From Streptomyces sp. H39-S7 (GTDB lineage: Bacteria; Actinomycetota; Actinomycetes; Streptomycetales; Streptomycetaceae): a DNA stretch of 64,000 nucleotides. Numbering within the stretch: position 1 is the stretch's first letter; each line of letters begins with the position of its first letter. Shown piece after piece: positions 42,427 through 51,451 of this stretch. Location of the stretch: contig NZ_JAPVLU010000009.1 in the NCBI RefSeq assembly GCF_027158205.1, positions 62,001 to 126,000 on the forward strand, in the 5' to 3' direction. Under the pieces are notes generated by a model. The model was not told where the DNA came from. It saw nothing but the letters and a program-made list of their open reading frames with translations, and did not search any database. The position numbers and the translations under genes were made by a program.

Positions 42427-44228
42427 GCACACCGCTTCCCGTCGCGAGCGCCGCCCGCGTCCGCCGGGCCGTGCGCCACGAGGTCGCCGCCGACCGGGGG
42501 GCGTTCGTGGCGATCCTCCTGCTCAACGCACTGGCGGCGGGTGCCGGGCTGGTCGGACCGTGGCTGCTGGGCACCATCGTCAACACGGTCCGATCCTCGA
42601 CCGGCCCCGCCGCCGTCAGCACCGTGGACCGCCTCGCGCTCCTGATCGTCGTCGCGACCCTGGCCCAGATCGTCCTCTCGCGTCACGCCCTGCGGCTGGG
42701 GGCCCGCTTCGGTGAACGTGCCGCGGCCCGCATCCGTGAGCGCTTCCTCGACCGGACGCTCGCGCTGCCCGCGGCCGTCGTGGAGCACACCTCCACGGGC
42801 GATCTCACGACCCGCGGCACCACGGACGTCGATGACGTGGCCACCGCGCTGCGCACCGCCGCCCCGGAAGTACTGATCGCCTCTGCCCAGGCGCTGTTCA
42901 TCATCGGCGCCGTGCTCGTCCTGGACCCGCTGCTCGGGGTCTGCGGACTGTCCTGCCTGGTGGTCATCACCGTCGTGCTCCGCTGGTACCTGCGGCGCGC
43001 GCGCCCCGGCTACATCGCCGAGGGCGCCGCCAACTCCGTCCTGGCGGAGGTCCTCGCCACGACGGCCGACGGCGCGCGCACCGTGGACGCCCTGCGGTTG
43101 CAGCAGCGGCGGCTCGACGCGGCGGAAGCGGCGATCACCGAGGCCCGCAGGACCCGGCTGCACACGCTCTGGCTGCGCTCGGTGCTCTTCCCTTCCGTCG
43201 ACATCTCCTATGCGCTGCCCGTCGTCGGCGTGCTGCTGGTCGGTGGTGTCCTCTACGACCACGGAGCGGTCGATCTCGGCGCCGTCGTCGCGTCCGCCAT
43301 CTACCTGCGCCAGCTGATCGGGCCGCTGGACACCGTCCTGCTCTGGGTCGAGCAGCTGCAGAGCAGCACCGCGTCCTACGCGCGGGTGGAGGGCCTCGCC
43401 GCCGTGCCGGGCACCGGGCCCGCGACGGCGGCGGAACCGGCCGACGACCGGATCGAGGTGGCCGGTGTCCGGTACGCCTATCGCCGCCACAGCGAAGCCC
43501 CGGACGGCGCCCACGACAGCGCCCGGGACGACACCTCCGGCGCGCGAGCCGGGGACGTCCTGCACGGTGTCGACCTCGATGTGCGGTCCGGTGAGCGGCT
43601 CGCGGTCGTCGGGCCCTCCGGCGCCGGCAAGTCCACCCTCGGCCGGCTGCTGGCCGGCATCGACCGGCCGCGGGCGGGTACGGTCACCGCCGGCGGCGTT
43701 CCCGTCGCCGACCTCCCGCCGGAGCGGATGCGCCGCCAGATCGCCCTCGTCACGCAGGAGCACCACGTCTTCCAGGACACCCTGCGCAACAACCTGCTCA
43801 TCGCCCGTCCGTCCGCGACGGACGCCCGACTGCGCGCCGCCCTCGACGCGGTGCACGCCCGCTGGATCGACGACCTGCCGGCAGGTCTGGACACCGACCT
43901 CGGCAGCGACGGCCACCACCTCGACGGCCCGCAGGCCCAGCAGCTCTCGCTCGCCCGGGTGATCCTCGCCGACCCGCACACCGTGATCCTGGACGAGGCG
44001 ACCGCCCTGCTGGACCCGGCGGCGGCCCGCGACACCGAACGTGCCCTGGCCGCCGCCCTGCGCGGCCGCACCGTCATAGCCATCGCCCACCGCCTGCAGA
44101 CCGCGCACGACGCGGACCGTATCGCCGTCATGGACGCGGGGCTCGTCACCGAGCTGGGGCCCCACGACGAACTGGTCGCGCGGGGCGGCGGTTACGCGGC
44201 CCTGTGGCGCTCGTGGCACGGCAGTTGA
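42423..44228 (+). CDS. Heterodimeric ABC exporter, subunit with intact Walker motifs
   Basis: The protein has 601 aa from ATG 42423. The membrane domain spans about 20-310; the ATPase has canonical Walker A (VVGPSGAGKSTLGRLL) and Walker B (VILDEATALLD) and an H-loop (AIAHRL), but the signature is changed to LDGPQAQQLSLAR. Together with the previous gene this gives one consensus and one degenerate ATP site, as in TM287/288-type exporters. An insertion before Walker A (SEAPDGAHDSARDD) is unusual. The substrate is unknown; drug or lipid export is typical. Confidence 0.92.
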   Translation: MSTPLPVASAARVRRAVRHEVAADRGAFVAILLLNALAAGAGLVGPWLLGTIVNTVRSSTGPAAVSTVDRLALLIVVATLAQIVLSRHALRLGARFGERAAARIRERFLDRTLALPAAVVEHTSTGDLTTRGTTDVDDVATALRTAAPEVLIASAQALFIIGAVLVLDPLLGVCGLSCLVVITVVLRWYLRRARPGYIAEGAANSVLAEVLATTADGARTVDALRLQQRRLDAAEAAITEARRTRLHTLWLRSVLFPSVDISYALPVVGVLLVGGVLYDHGAVDLGAVVASAIYLRQLIGPLDTVLLWVEQLQSSTASYARVEGLAAVPGTGPATAAEPADDRIEVAGVRYAYRRHSEAPDGAHDSARDDTSGARAGDVLHGVDLDVRSGERLAVVGPSGAGKSTLGRLLAGIDRPRAGTVTAGGVPVADLPPERMRRQIALVTQEHHVFQDTLRNNLLIARPSATDARLRAALDAVHARWIDDLPAGLDTDLGSDGHHLDGPQAQQLSLARVILADPHTVILDEATALLDPAAARDTERALAAALRGRTVIAIAHRLQTAHDADRIAVMDAGLVTELGPHDELVARGGGYAALWRSWHGS

Positions 44229-44302
44229 CGGGGGCGGGCTCACTCGCAAGGAGCGGTGAGCGGCTGTCGTGGACCCGGCCCGGTCCGGTTCGATCAGCAG
44301 TC

Positions 44303-45310
44303 TCAGCGGCTCCCGTCGACGAGTGCGCCCACCTCTACCGGCGCTCCGACCTCCGCCAGCACGGCCGCGCCGACCAGGCCGGCGTCGGATCCGAGTTCCG
44401 CCGGCACGGCTCGTAGCCGGCGCAGGAACGGCATGGTCGCGTAGCGGCGCAGATGGTGCTCGAGCGGGCCGAAGAGCACCTCACCGGACTGGGCGACGCC
44501 GCCGCCGACCACCGCGAGGTCGATCTCGACCAGCGCCGCCGTGGCGGCGATGCCGGCCGCCAGTGCGCGGGCCGCGCGATCGAAGGCCGCGAGGGCCGCC
44601 GTTTCGCCGGCGCGCGCCGCTGCCGCGACGGCGGCGGCGTCCGGCGACGCGTCGGAGGCCGGGGAAGACCGCCAGCCGAGGGACAGTGCGTGCCGGGTGA
44701 TGGCCGTGCCGCTGGCGATGCCTTCCAGGCAGCCCCTGGCGCCGCACGGGCAGGGTTCGCCGTCGAAGTCGACGCTGATGTGGCCGAAGTGGCCGGCGTT
44801 GCCCGTCAGGCCGTGGTGCACGCGGCCGTTGAGGACCAGGCCGGCGCCGACGCCGGTGGACACCACCAGGCACAGCGCGTCGCCGTAGCCGCGGGCGGCG
44901 CCGTGGCGGTGTTCGGCGGCCGTCATCGCGACGGCGTCGCCCGCCAGCACCACGCGCCGGTGTGCGAGGGCCGGGTGGGCTTCGACGGACGCGGCGAGGG
45001 GGAAGTCCCGCCAGGCGGGGATGTTGACGGGGCTGACGGTCCCGTGTGTCAGATCGACCGGGCCCGCGCTGCCGATGCCCAGGGCGCGGACGTGTTCCCA
45101 CGACGGGTGGGCGGCAAGGCCGCTCACCACTTCGTACACGGCGCCGAGGAGCACCTCGGCGGATTCCCGCGCGGGGGTCGCGCGGCGGACGCGGTGGACC
45201 AGCTCGCCGTCCGGGGTGACCAGCGCACCCGCGATCTTGGTGCCGCCGATGTCGAGGGCGGCTGTCAGCACCTCGTCCGGGGAGGGAGCAGCGGCGCGGT
45301 GACTACTCAT
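44303..45310 (-). CDS. ROK family sugar kinase
   Basis: The protein has 335 aa from ATG 45310 with GGAGG upstream. The ATP motif is AALDIGGTKIAGALV. The ROK signature and zinc site are GNAGHFGHISVDFDGEPCPC followed by GARGCLEG, and the catalytic Asp is in VLAGDAVAM. It has no HTH, so it is a kinase rather than a NagC-like repressor. It is divergent from the mannoside importer operon with a LacI-type operator in the gap, so mannose or another hexose is the likely substrate. Confidence 0.88.
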   Translation of the reverse strand: MSSHRAAAPSPDEVLTAALDIGGTKIAGALVTPDGELVHRVRRATPARESAEVLLGAVYEVVSGLAAHPSWEHVRALGIGSAGPVDLTHGTVSPVNIPAWRDFPLAASVEAHPALAHRRVVLAGDAVAMTAAEHRHGAARGYGDALCLVVSTGVGAGLVLNGRVHHGLTGNAGHFGHISVDFDGEPCPCGARGCLEGIASGTAITRHALSLGWRSSPASDASPDAAAVAAAARAGETAALAAFDRAARALAAGIAATAALVEIDLAVVGGGVAQSGEVLFGPLEHHLRRYATMPFLRRLRAVPAELGSDAGLVGAAVLAEVGAPVEVGALVDGSR

Positions 45311-45377
45311 GGTGATGATCCTCCGAGGGATGTCGAGGGGGCGGCCCGGCCAGGACACCACATCCGACCATCTCGCT

Positions 45378-45389
45378 GACAACGTTGTC
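45378..45389. promoter_or_regulatory. LacI-type operator
   Basis: GACAACGTTGTC is a perfect palindrome with the central CG typical of LacI/GalR operators, within TGACAACGTTGTCC. The LacI gene at 51444 is the likely binder. Confidence 0.65.
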
Positions 45390-45492
45390 CAGCGTTTGTC
45401 GCATCCTCTTGGGACTGCACGTGAAACCCTCGCTCGATTTAGTCAATGTTTAGTAAAGTCGCTGATCAGAGCCATGAAACGCAGCGAAATTC

Positions 45493-45536
45493 ACGTAGAC
45501 CGATCTATGGACATTGCCAGGAAGTTACGTCTACGT
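45493..45536. repeat. Separated 8-bp inverted repeat
   Basis: ACGTAGAC (45493-45500) and GTCTACGT (45529-45536) are perfect inverse copies 28 nt apart, upstream of the importer lipoprotein gene. Confidence 0.5.
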
Positions 45537-45623
45537 TGAGCGCTCATCAGGCCGGGACAGCGGGATCCGATGCGGCATCCCCTCGGCGTGGCAGCGCGAG
45601 CTGCGCAGTGAGAGGTGGCGGGG

Positions 45624-46940
45624 ATGCGGAGAAGTTGGTTGGCCCTGGTGGCGGCGACCATGGTTGCGGTCACAGCTTGTAGTGGCCAGGGAGCCTCCAA
45701 GGAGAGCGGCGAGATCGCGGCTCCTCCGAGCGATCCGGCGAAGGTGTCGGGTGACATCACGGTCCTGACCAACAGGACGGACCAGATAGCGGACGGCACC
45801 CTGAAGAAGTACGCGGCCGAGTTCAACAAGGCCTACCCGGGCGTGAAGGTCAAGTTCGAGGGCCTGACCGACTACGAGGGCGAAACCAAGATCCGGATGA
45901 ACACCGACAAGTACGGTGACGTCCTGCTGATCCCCAACTCCCTCTCCATCAAGCAGTACCCCACCTTCTTCGCCCCGCTGGGCAAGGCCGCCGAACTGTC
46001 GGCGAAGTTCGACTACACCGATCACGCCACCCTGGACGACCAGGTCTACGGCCTGGCCAACATCGGCGTGGCCAACGGATTCGTCTACAACAAGGCGGTC
46101 TGGGCGGCGGCCGGCATCACGAAGTGGCCGGCCACGCCGGAGGAGTTCGTCGCGGACCTGGCGGCGATCAAGGCCAAGACCAAGGCCGTGCCGTACTACA
46201 CGAACTACAAGGACGGCTGGCCGCTCACCAACTGGACGAACGCCATCGGCTCGCCCGCCTGCAACCCCGACGCCTACGACTCCCTGTCGACGACCGCGAA
46301 GCCCTGGTCCCAGGGATCGGACCTCTACGCGATCGACAAGCTCCTGTACACGGTCGTGGACCAGAAGCTGTCCGAGCCGGACCCCACCACGACCAACTGG
46401 GAAGACTCCAAGGCGCAGATCGGTACCGGCAAGGTCGCGTCGATGTGGCTGGGCTCCTGGGCCATCTCGCAGATGCGGGCCGCGGCGACGGCCGCCCACA
46501 AGAACCCCGACGACATCGGGTTCATGCCGTTCCCGGCGCAGAAGGACGGCAAGTTCTGTTCCGTCCTGCGACCCGACTACCAGTACGCCGTGAACGTCCA
46601 CTCCGACAAGAAGGCCGCCGCCCGCGCGTGGCTCGACTGGTACATCACCAAGTCCGGTTCGGCCGCCTCGGAGGGCTCCATCTCCTCCGTGAAGGGCACC
46701 CCGCTCCCGGACACGCTGAAGGCGTTCGCTGACAACGATGTCACGATGATCCAGCAACACCAGAAGAACCTCGCCAAGGTCAACGCGATCGACAAGGCCT
46801 CCGAGGTCGGCATCACCGCCCAGGACTACCGGCAGAAGCTGGTGGACGTCGCCCGCGGTGCGGCCAAGGGAGGCATGGACAGCTACTTCGGCCAGCTGAA
46901 CGGCAAGTGGGCCGAGGCTCAGCAGACCCTCGGCGGCTGA
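45624..46940 (+). CDS. Sugar ABC transporter, solute-binding lipoprotein (mannoside locus)
   Basis: The protein has 438 aa from ATG 45624 (AGAGG 8 nt upstream). Lipobox VAVTAC has the lipidated Cys19. The mature part is a family 1 binding protein (ITVLTNRTDQIADGTLKKYA; VYGLANIGVANGFVYNKAVW). It probably binds manno-oligosaccharides, inferred from the GH2 beta-mannosidase and GH26 mannanase nearby. A partial operator-like TGACAACGATGTCA lies inside the coding region at 46730-46743. Confidence 0.9.
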   Translation: MRRSWLALVAATMVAVTACSGQGASKESGEIAAPPSDPAKVSGDITVLTNRTDQIADGTLKKYAAEFNKAYPGVKVKFEGLTDYEGETKIRMNTDKYGDVLLIPNSLSIKQYPTFFAPLGKAAELSAKFDYTDHATLDDQVYGLANIGVANGFVYNKAVWAAAGITKWPATPEEFVADLAAIKAKTKAVPYYTNYKDGWPLTNWTNAIGSPACNPDAYDSLSTTAKPWSQGSDLYAIDKLLYTVVDQKLSEPDPTTTNWEDSKAQIGTGKVASMWLGSWAISQMRAAATAAHKNPDDIGFMPFPAQKDGKFCSVLRPDYQYAVNVHSDKKAAARAWLDWYITKSGSAASEGSISSVKGTPLPDTLKAFADNDVTMIQQHQKNLAKVNAIDKASEVGITAQDYRQKLVDVARGAAKGGMDSYFGQLNGKWAEAQQTLGG

Positions 46941-47077
46941 CCGGAGCGCGGCACCGTGACGCGGCACGGGGACACGGCGATCAGGACCGCCGTGCTCCCC
47001 GGCCGTACCGGACGCACTCGGCCAGCACACCGCCCCGCAGCACGCCCGACCGGGAATCCACCACGAGGAATCATGAG

Positions 47078-48040
47078 ATGACCGCTGTCCAGAAGACCCG
47101 CGCCGGAGCGCCTTCGGCCGGCCGCCGAAGCGCTCCGCCGCCCACGGCCACCGGTCGGCCACGCGCCGGCCGCCGGTTCCGTATCGCCGCCCTGACCCCC
47201 TGGCTCTTCCTGGCCGTGCCCCTGACGCTGCTGGTGATGTTCACCTACCTCCCGGTGGCCGACATGATCGGCTACAGCTTCACCGACTGGGACGGCGTCA
47301 GCCCCACCAGTTCCAACGTGGGCGCGGAGAACTACACCGACCTGGTCACGCGGCCGGCGCGGTTCGAGGTGTTCCTCGTGAGCGGCTTCTACCTGGCGGC
47401 CTCGTTCGTCCAGATCGCCGCGGCCCTGTACTTCGCGACCGTCCTCAGCTTCAACACCCGTTTCCGCAACCTGTTCAAGGGGCTGCTGTTCTTCCCCTAC
47501 CTGATCAACGGGGTGGCCGTCGGATTCGTGTTCCTGTACTTCTTCCAGCCCGACGGCACCCTCGACACCCTGCTGCGCCTGGTCGGCGTCGGCGGCAAGC
47601 ACCTGTGGCTGGGCGATCCGGACCTGGCCAACCCCTCACTCGCCGGGGTGTCGGTCTGGCGCTTCATGGGCCTGAACATGGTGCTGTTCCTCGGCGCGAT
47701 CCAGTCGATCCCGCCGCACCTGTACGAGGCGGCCGCGCTCGACGGAGCCAACCGCTGGCAGCAGTTCCGGCACATCATCGCGCCCAGCATCAAGCCGATC
47801 ATCAGCCTGAGCTTCATCCTCGCCGTGTCCGGCTCCCTGGCCGTCTTCGAGATCCCGTACATCATGACCGGCGGCGCCAACGGCACCGAGACGTTCGTCA
47901 TCCAGACGGTCAAACTCGCCTTCGTCTTCGACAAGGTCGGCCTGGCCTCCGCGTCGGCTGTCGTCCTGCTGGTCCTCATCCTGCTGATCACCTGGGTCCA
48001 GCGCCGGCTGATCCCCGAGGAGAGGGTGGAGCTCTCGTGA
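47078..48040 (+). CDS. Sugar ABC transporter permease, MalF type
   Basis: The protein has 320 aa from ATG 47078, 137 nt after the lipoprotein gene. The first membrane segment is LTPWLFLAVPLTLLVMFTYL; the EAA loop is LYEAAALDGANRWQQFRHII; six segments are expected. It overlaps the next permease by GTGA. No ATPase is encoded nearby, as in the xylobiose importer, so a shared MsiK-type ATPase is expected. Confidence 0.92.
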   Translation: MTAVQKTRAGAPSAGRRSAPPPTATGRPRAGRRFRIAALTPWLFLAVPLTLLVMFTYLPVADMIGYSFTDWDGVSPTSSNVGAENYTDLVTRPARFEVFLVSGFYLAASFVQIAAALYFATVLSFNTRFRNLFKGLLFFPYLINGVAVGFVFLYFFQPDGTLDTLLRLVGVGGKHLWLGDPDLANPSLAGVSVWRFMGLNMVLFLGAIQSIPPHLYEAAALDGANRWQQFRHIIAPSIKPIISLSFILAVSGSLAVFEIPYIMTGGANGTETFVIQTVKLAFVFDKVGLASASAVVLLVLILLITWVQRRLIPEERVELS

Positions 48041-48915
48041 CCACCGACACCGCCATCCCCGTGCGACCCGTGGCCCGCCCCGAGCACACCGCGCGGACCC
48101 GGACCCTCGTCACCCTGAAGTACCTGTCGCTGCTGCTGGCGTCGGCGGTCGTCGTCATTCCCCTCGCCGTCGTCCTGCTGACCTCGCTCAAGACCCCGGC
48201 GGAGGTCGCGAACAACGGTCCGCTGTCCCTGCCGGGCGACTGGCTGCACTTCGCGAACTACGCGACCGCCTTCCACCAGGGCGCGATGCTTCGCGCACTC
48301 GGCAACACCATGCTGATCGTGGTGGTCGCCACCGCCGGGACCGTACTGATCGGCTCGATGACCGCGTACGCCATCGACCGCTTCCAGTTCCGTCTCAAGA
48401 AGCTGGTCATGGGCCTGTTCCTGCTGGCCGCGCTGGTGCCGGGCGTCACCACCCAGGTCGCCACCTTCCAGGTGATCGACGATCTGGGCGCCTTCAACAG
48501 CCGCTGGGCGCCGATCCTGCTCTACACCGGCACCGACATCGTCTCGATCTACATCTTCCTGCAGTTCATCCGGTCCATCCCCATCTCCCTGGACGAGGCC
48601 GCCCGCATCGACGGCGCCAACTCCTGGACGATCTACTGGAGGATCATCTTTCCGATGCTGCGGCCGGCCATCGCCACCGTCGTCATCGTCAAGGGCATCG
48701 CGATCTACAACGACTTCTACGTGCCCTTCCTCTACATGCCCGACCCCGAACTCGGCACCATCTCCACCGCCCTGTTCCGCTTCAAAGGCCCCTTCGGCGC
48801 CCACTGGGAAACCATCTCCGCCGGCGCGATCCTGGTGATCCTGCCCACCCTGATCGTCTTCCTGGCGCTGCAGCGCTTCATCTACAACGGTTTCGCCGCC
48901 GGTTCCACCAAATGA
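48037..48915 (+). CDS. Sugar ABC transporter permease, MalG type
   Basis: The protein has 292 aa from GTG 48037. The membrane start is YLSLLLASAVVVIPLAVVLL, the EAA loop SLDEAARIDGANSWTIYWRI, and the conserved C-terminal IAIYNDFYVPFLYM. It is translationally coupled to the preceding permease and followed 61 nt later by the GH2 gene. Confidence 0.92.
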   Translation: MTTDTAIPVRPVARPEHTARTRTLVTLKYLSLLLASAVVVIPLAVVLLTSLKTPAEVANNGPLSLPGDWLHFANYATAFHQGAMLRALGNTMLIVVVATAGTVLIGSMTAYAIDRFQFRLKKLVMGLFLLAALVPGVTTQVATFQVIDDLGAFNSRWAPILLYTGTDIVSIYIFLQFIRSIPISLDEAARIDGANSWTIYWRIIFPMLRPAIATVVIVKGIAIYNDFYVPFLYMPDPELGTISTALFRFKGPFGAHWETISAGAILVILPTLIVFLALQRFIYNGFAAGSTK

Positions 48916-48976
48916 CGTGCCCGCTCGACGCGCCCCGCTCCACCGCACCCCGCACCACATCTCACAAGGAGAACGC

Positions 48977-51451
48977 ATGAAGGTCCGCACGCCGCTGTCC
49001 CAGGGCTGGACACTGCGCCTGAACACCGACCGCGGCACGCCCGAGGAGGCGCCCCCCGGGCTGCCCGGGACCGCCGTGCCCGCACAGGTGCCGGGCTGCG
49101 TCCACACCGACCTGATGGCGGCGGGCCTGCTGGCCGACCCGTACCTCGACCGCAACGAGGCCACGGTCGCCTGGGTGGGCCGGGCCGACTGGACGTACGG
49201 GACCGAACTGCCGCAGCGCGACGGCACCTTCGAGCGTGCGGACCTGGTGTTCGACGGGCTGGACACCGTCGCCGCCGTCCACGTCGGCGGCCGGCTGCTC
49301 GGCCGTACCCGGAACATGCACCGTTCCTACCGCTTCGACGTCACCGACCTGCTCGCGGACGGCCCGGCACCCCTCGAGGTCGCCTTCACCTCGGCCTACA
49401 CCGAGGCCGAGGCGATCCGGAACGCGCTGGGAGAGCGGCCCAACTCCTACCCCGAACCGTTCAACTACGTCCGCAAGATGGCCTGCTCGTTCGGATGGGA
49501 CTGGGGACCCACGCTGGTGACGGCCGGGGTGTGGCGCGAGGCCCGCGTCGAGCACTGGTCCACCGCCCGGCTGGCCGCGGTCCGCCCCCAGGTCACCGTC
49601 GCCGACGACGGGACGGGCATCGTCGAGATCACCGTCGACCTGGACCGCACGGCAACCGGCCGGCACCGGCCCCTGCGCCTGGTGGCCGCGGTCGGCGACG
49701 CCTCCTCGGAGATCACCTTCGCCCCCGGCGCGGACACCGCCACCGTGAGCGTGCGCGTGCCGGACGCGGCCCTGTGGTGGCCGCTCGGATACGGCGACCG
49801 GTCGCTGTACGGGTGCACGGTCGCCCTGCTGCAGGAGGACGACGAGCAGGTCCTCGACACGTGGGAGCGCCGTATCGGCTTCCGCACGATCGAGCTCGAC
49901 ACGTCCGCGGACGAGTACGGAAGCGCCTTCACCCTGGTCGTCAACGGCACGGCGGTCTTCGCCCGGGGAGTGAACTGGATACCCGACGACGTCTTCCCCA
50001 CCCGGGTCACACCCGACCGCTACCGCACCCGTCTGACCCAGGCCGCCGAGGCGGGGGTGGACCTGGTGCGCGTGTGGGGCGGCGGGATCTACGAGGACCG
50101 CGCCTTCTACGACGTCTGCGACGAACTGGGCCTGATGGTCTGGCAGGACTTCCTGTTCGCCTGCGCCGCGTACCCCGAGGAGCAGCCGCTGCGCTCCGAG
50201 ATCGAGGCGGAGGCGCGGGAGAACGTCGCCCGGCTGATGCCCCACCCGTCGCTGGTCCTGTGGAACGGCAACAACGAGAACCTGTGGGGCTTCGCCGACT
50301 GGGAGTGGGAGCAGGTGCTCGCCGGCGACTCCTGGGGCGAGGGCTACTACCTGGGTCTGCTGCCACGCGTCGTGGCACAGACGGACCCCACCCGCCCGTA
50401 CTGGGCCGGCAGCCCCTGGTCCGGTTCCTGGGACCACGCTCCGAACGACCCCGACCACGGCACCGCCCACTCGTGGGAGGTGTGGAACCGCCGGGACTAC
50501 AGCGACTACCTGGCCACCGTGCCCCGGTTCGTCGCGGAGTTCGGCTGGCAGGCGCCGCCCGCGCTCGCCACGCTGGAGCGCGCCCTGTCCGAGCGCCCGC
50601 TGGCCGCCGACTCCCCCGGCATGCTGCACCACCAGAAGGCCGAGGACGGCAACGGCAAGCTCAACCGGGGTCTGGCAACGCACTTCGCCGCGCCCGCCGA
50701 CTTCGACACCTGGCACTATCTGACCCAGCTGAACCAGGCGCGCGCCATCGCCACCGGGGTCGAGCACTGGCGCTCGCACTGGCCGCGCTGCGCCGGCACG
50801 GTGCTGTGGCAGCTCAACGACTGCTGGCCGGTCACCTCGTGGGCAGCGATCGACGGCGACGCCCGGCTCAAGCCCCTCTACTTCGAGGTCGCCCGGCTCT
50901 ACGCCGACCGGCTGCTGACGATCCAGCACCGCGACGGCGGTCTCGTCGTGGCGGGCTGCAACCAGGCCGCCGCCACCTGGGACACCAGCGTCACCGTCCG
51001 CCGGGTCGACGCCGACGGCACCGTGCTGGCGAGTGCGGAGGTCGCACTCAAGGCCGACGGACGCAGCGTGGCCCTGGAGGGGCTTCCGGACGCGGTCACG
51101 GCGTTCGGCGATCCGCGCCGGGAGTTCCTCGTCGCGGACGCGGACGGCCTGCGGACGGCGTACTTCGCGTGCGCGGACCGCGAGTTCGCCTACCCTGCCG
51201 CCTCCTATGATGTCCGCGTGACCGAAAACGACGAGAGCGGGGCGGCGGTCACGGTCACCGCCACGGGCCTCGTACGGGACCTGCTGCTGCAGGCCGACCG
51301 GCTGGACGCGCACGCCCGCACCGACCGCGGCCGGGTGACGCTGCTGCCCGGCGAGAGCGCCACCTGGCACGTCACCGGCTGGTCGCAGCCCGACGCGGCG
51401 ACCGCCCGCACGGCACTGTTCTGCGTCAACGGCGGAACCAGCGGTGAGTGA
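48977..51451 (+). CDS. GH2 beta-mannosidase
   Basis: The protein has 824 aa from ATG 48977 with AAGGAG upstream. The N-terminal sugar-binding domain has GLDTVAAVHVGGRLLGRTRN. The catalytic barrel shows FARGVNWIPDDVFPTRV, VRVWGGGIYEDRAFYDVCDE, the acid/base Glu in LVLWNGNNENLWG and the nucleophile Glu in FVAEFGWQAPP. This is the beta-mannosidase type (GNNEN) rather than the beta-galactosidase type. It has no signal peptide, so it cuts imported manno-oligosaccharides to mannose in the cytoplasm. It overlaps the LacI gene by 8 nt. Confidence 0.92.
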   Translation: MKVRTPLSQGWTLRLNTDRGTPEEAPPGLPGTAVPAQVPGCVHTDLMAAGLLADPYLDRNEATVAWVGRADWTYGTELPQRDGTFERADLVFDGLDTVAAVHVGGRLLGRTRNMHRSYRFDVTDLLADGPAPLEVAFTSAYTEAEAIRNALGERPNSYPEPFNYVRKMACSFGWDWGPTLVTAGVWREARVEHWSTARLAAVRPQVTVADDGTGIVEITVDLDRTATGRHRPLRLVAAVGDASSEITFAPGADTATVSVRVPDAALWWPLGYGDRSLYGCTVALLQEDDEQVLDTWERRIGFRTIELDTSADEYGSAFTLVVNGTAVFARGVNWIPDDVFPTRVTPDRYRTRLTQAAEAGVDLVRVWGGGIYEDRAFYDVCDELGLMVWQDFLFACAAYPEEQPLRSEIEAEARENVARLMPHPSLVLWNGNNENLWGFADWEWEQVLAGDSWGEGYYLGLLPRVVAQTDPTRPYWAGSPWSGSWDHAPNDPDHGTAHSWEVWNRRDYSDYLATVPRFVAEFGWQAPPALATLERALSERPLAADSPGMLHHQKAEDGNGKLNRGLATHFAAPADFDTWHYLTQLNQARAIATGVEHWRSHWPRCAGTVLWQLNDCWPVTSWAAIDGDARLKPLYFEVARLYADRLLTIQHRDGGLVVAGCNQAAATWDTSVTVRRVDADGTVLASAEVALKADGRSVALEGLPDAVTAFGDPRREFLVADADGLRTAYFACADREFAYPAASYDVRVTENDESGAAVTVTATGLVRDLLLQADRLDAHARTDRGRVTLLPGESATWHVTGWSQPDAATARTALFCVNGGTSGE

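Larger units (their letters stand above)
45311..45623. other. Regulatory gap between ROK and importer genes
   Basis: This 313-nt gap has no gene. It holds the LacI-type palindrome at 45378-45389, an AT-rich stretch with TTTAGT twice near 45440-45460 and an 8-bp inverted repeat at 45493-45536. Confidence 0.6.

Noticed and set aside
46730..46743. TGACAACGATGTCA, similar to the LacI palindrome, inside the importer lipoprotein gene
   Set aside because: It encodes conserved-looking residues and has two mismatches; probably chance, so it is mentioned only in the gene entry.
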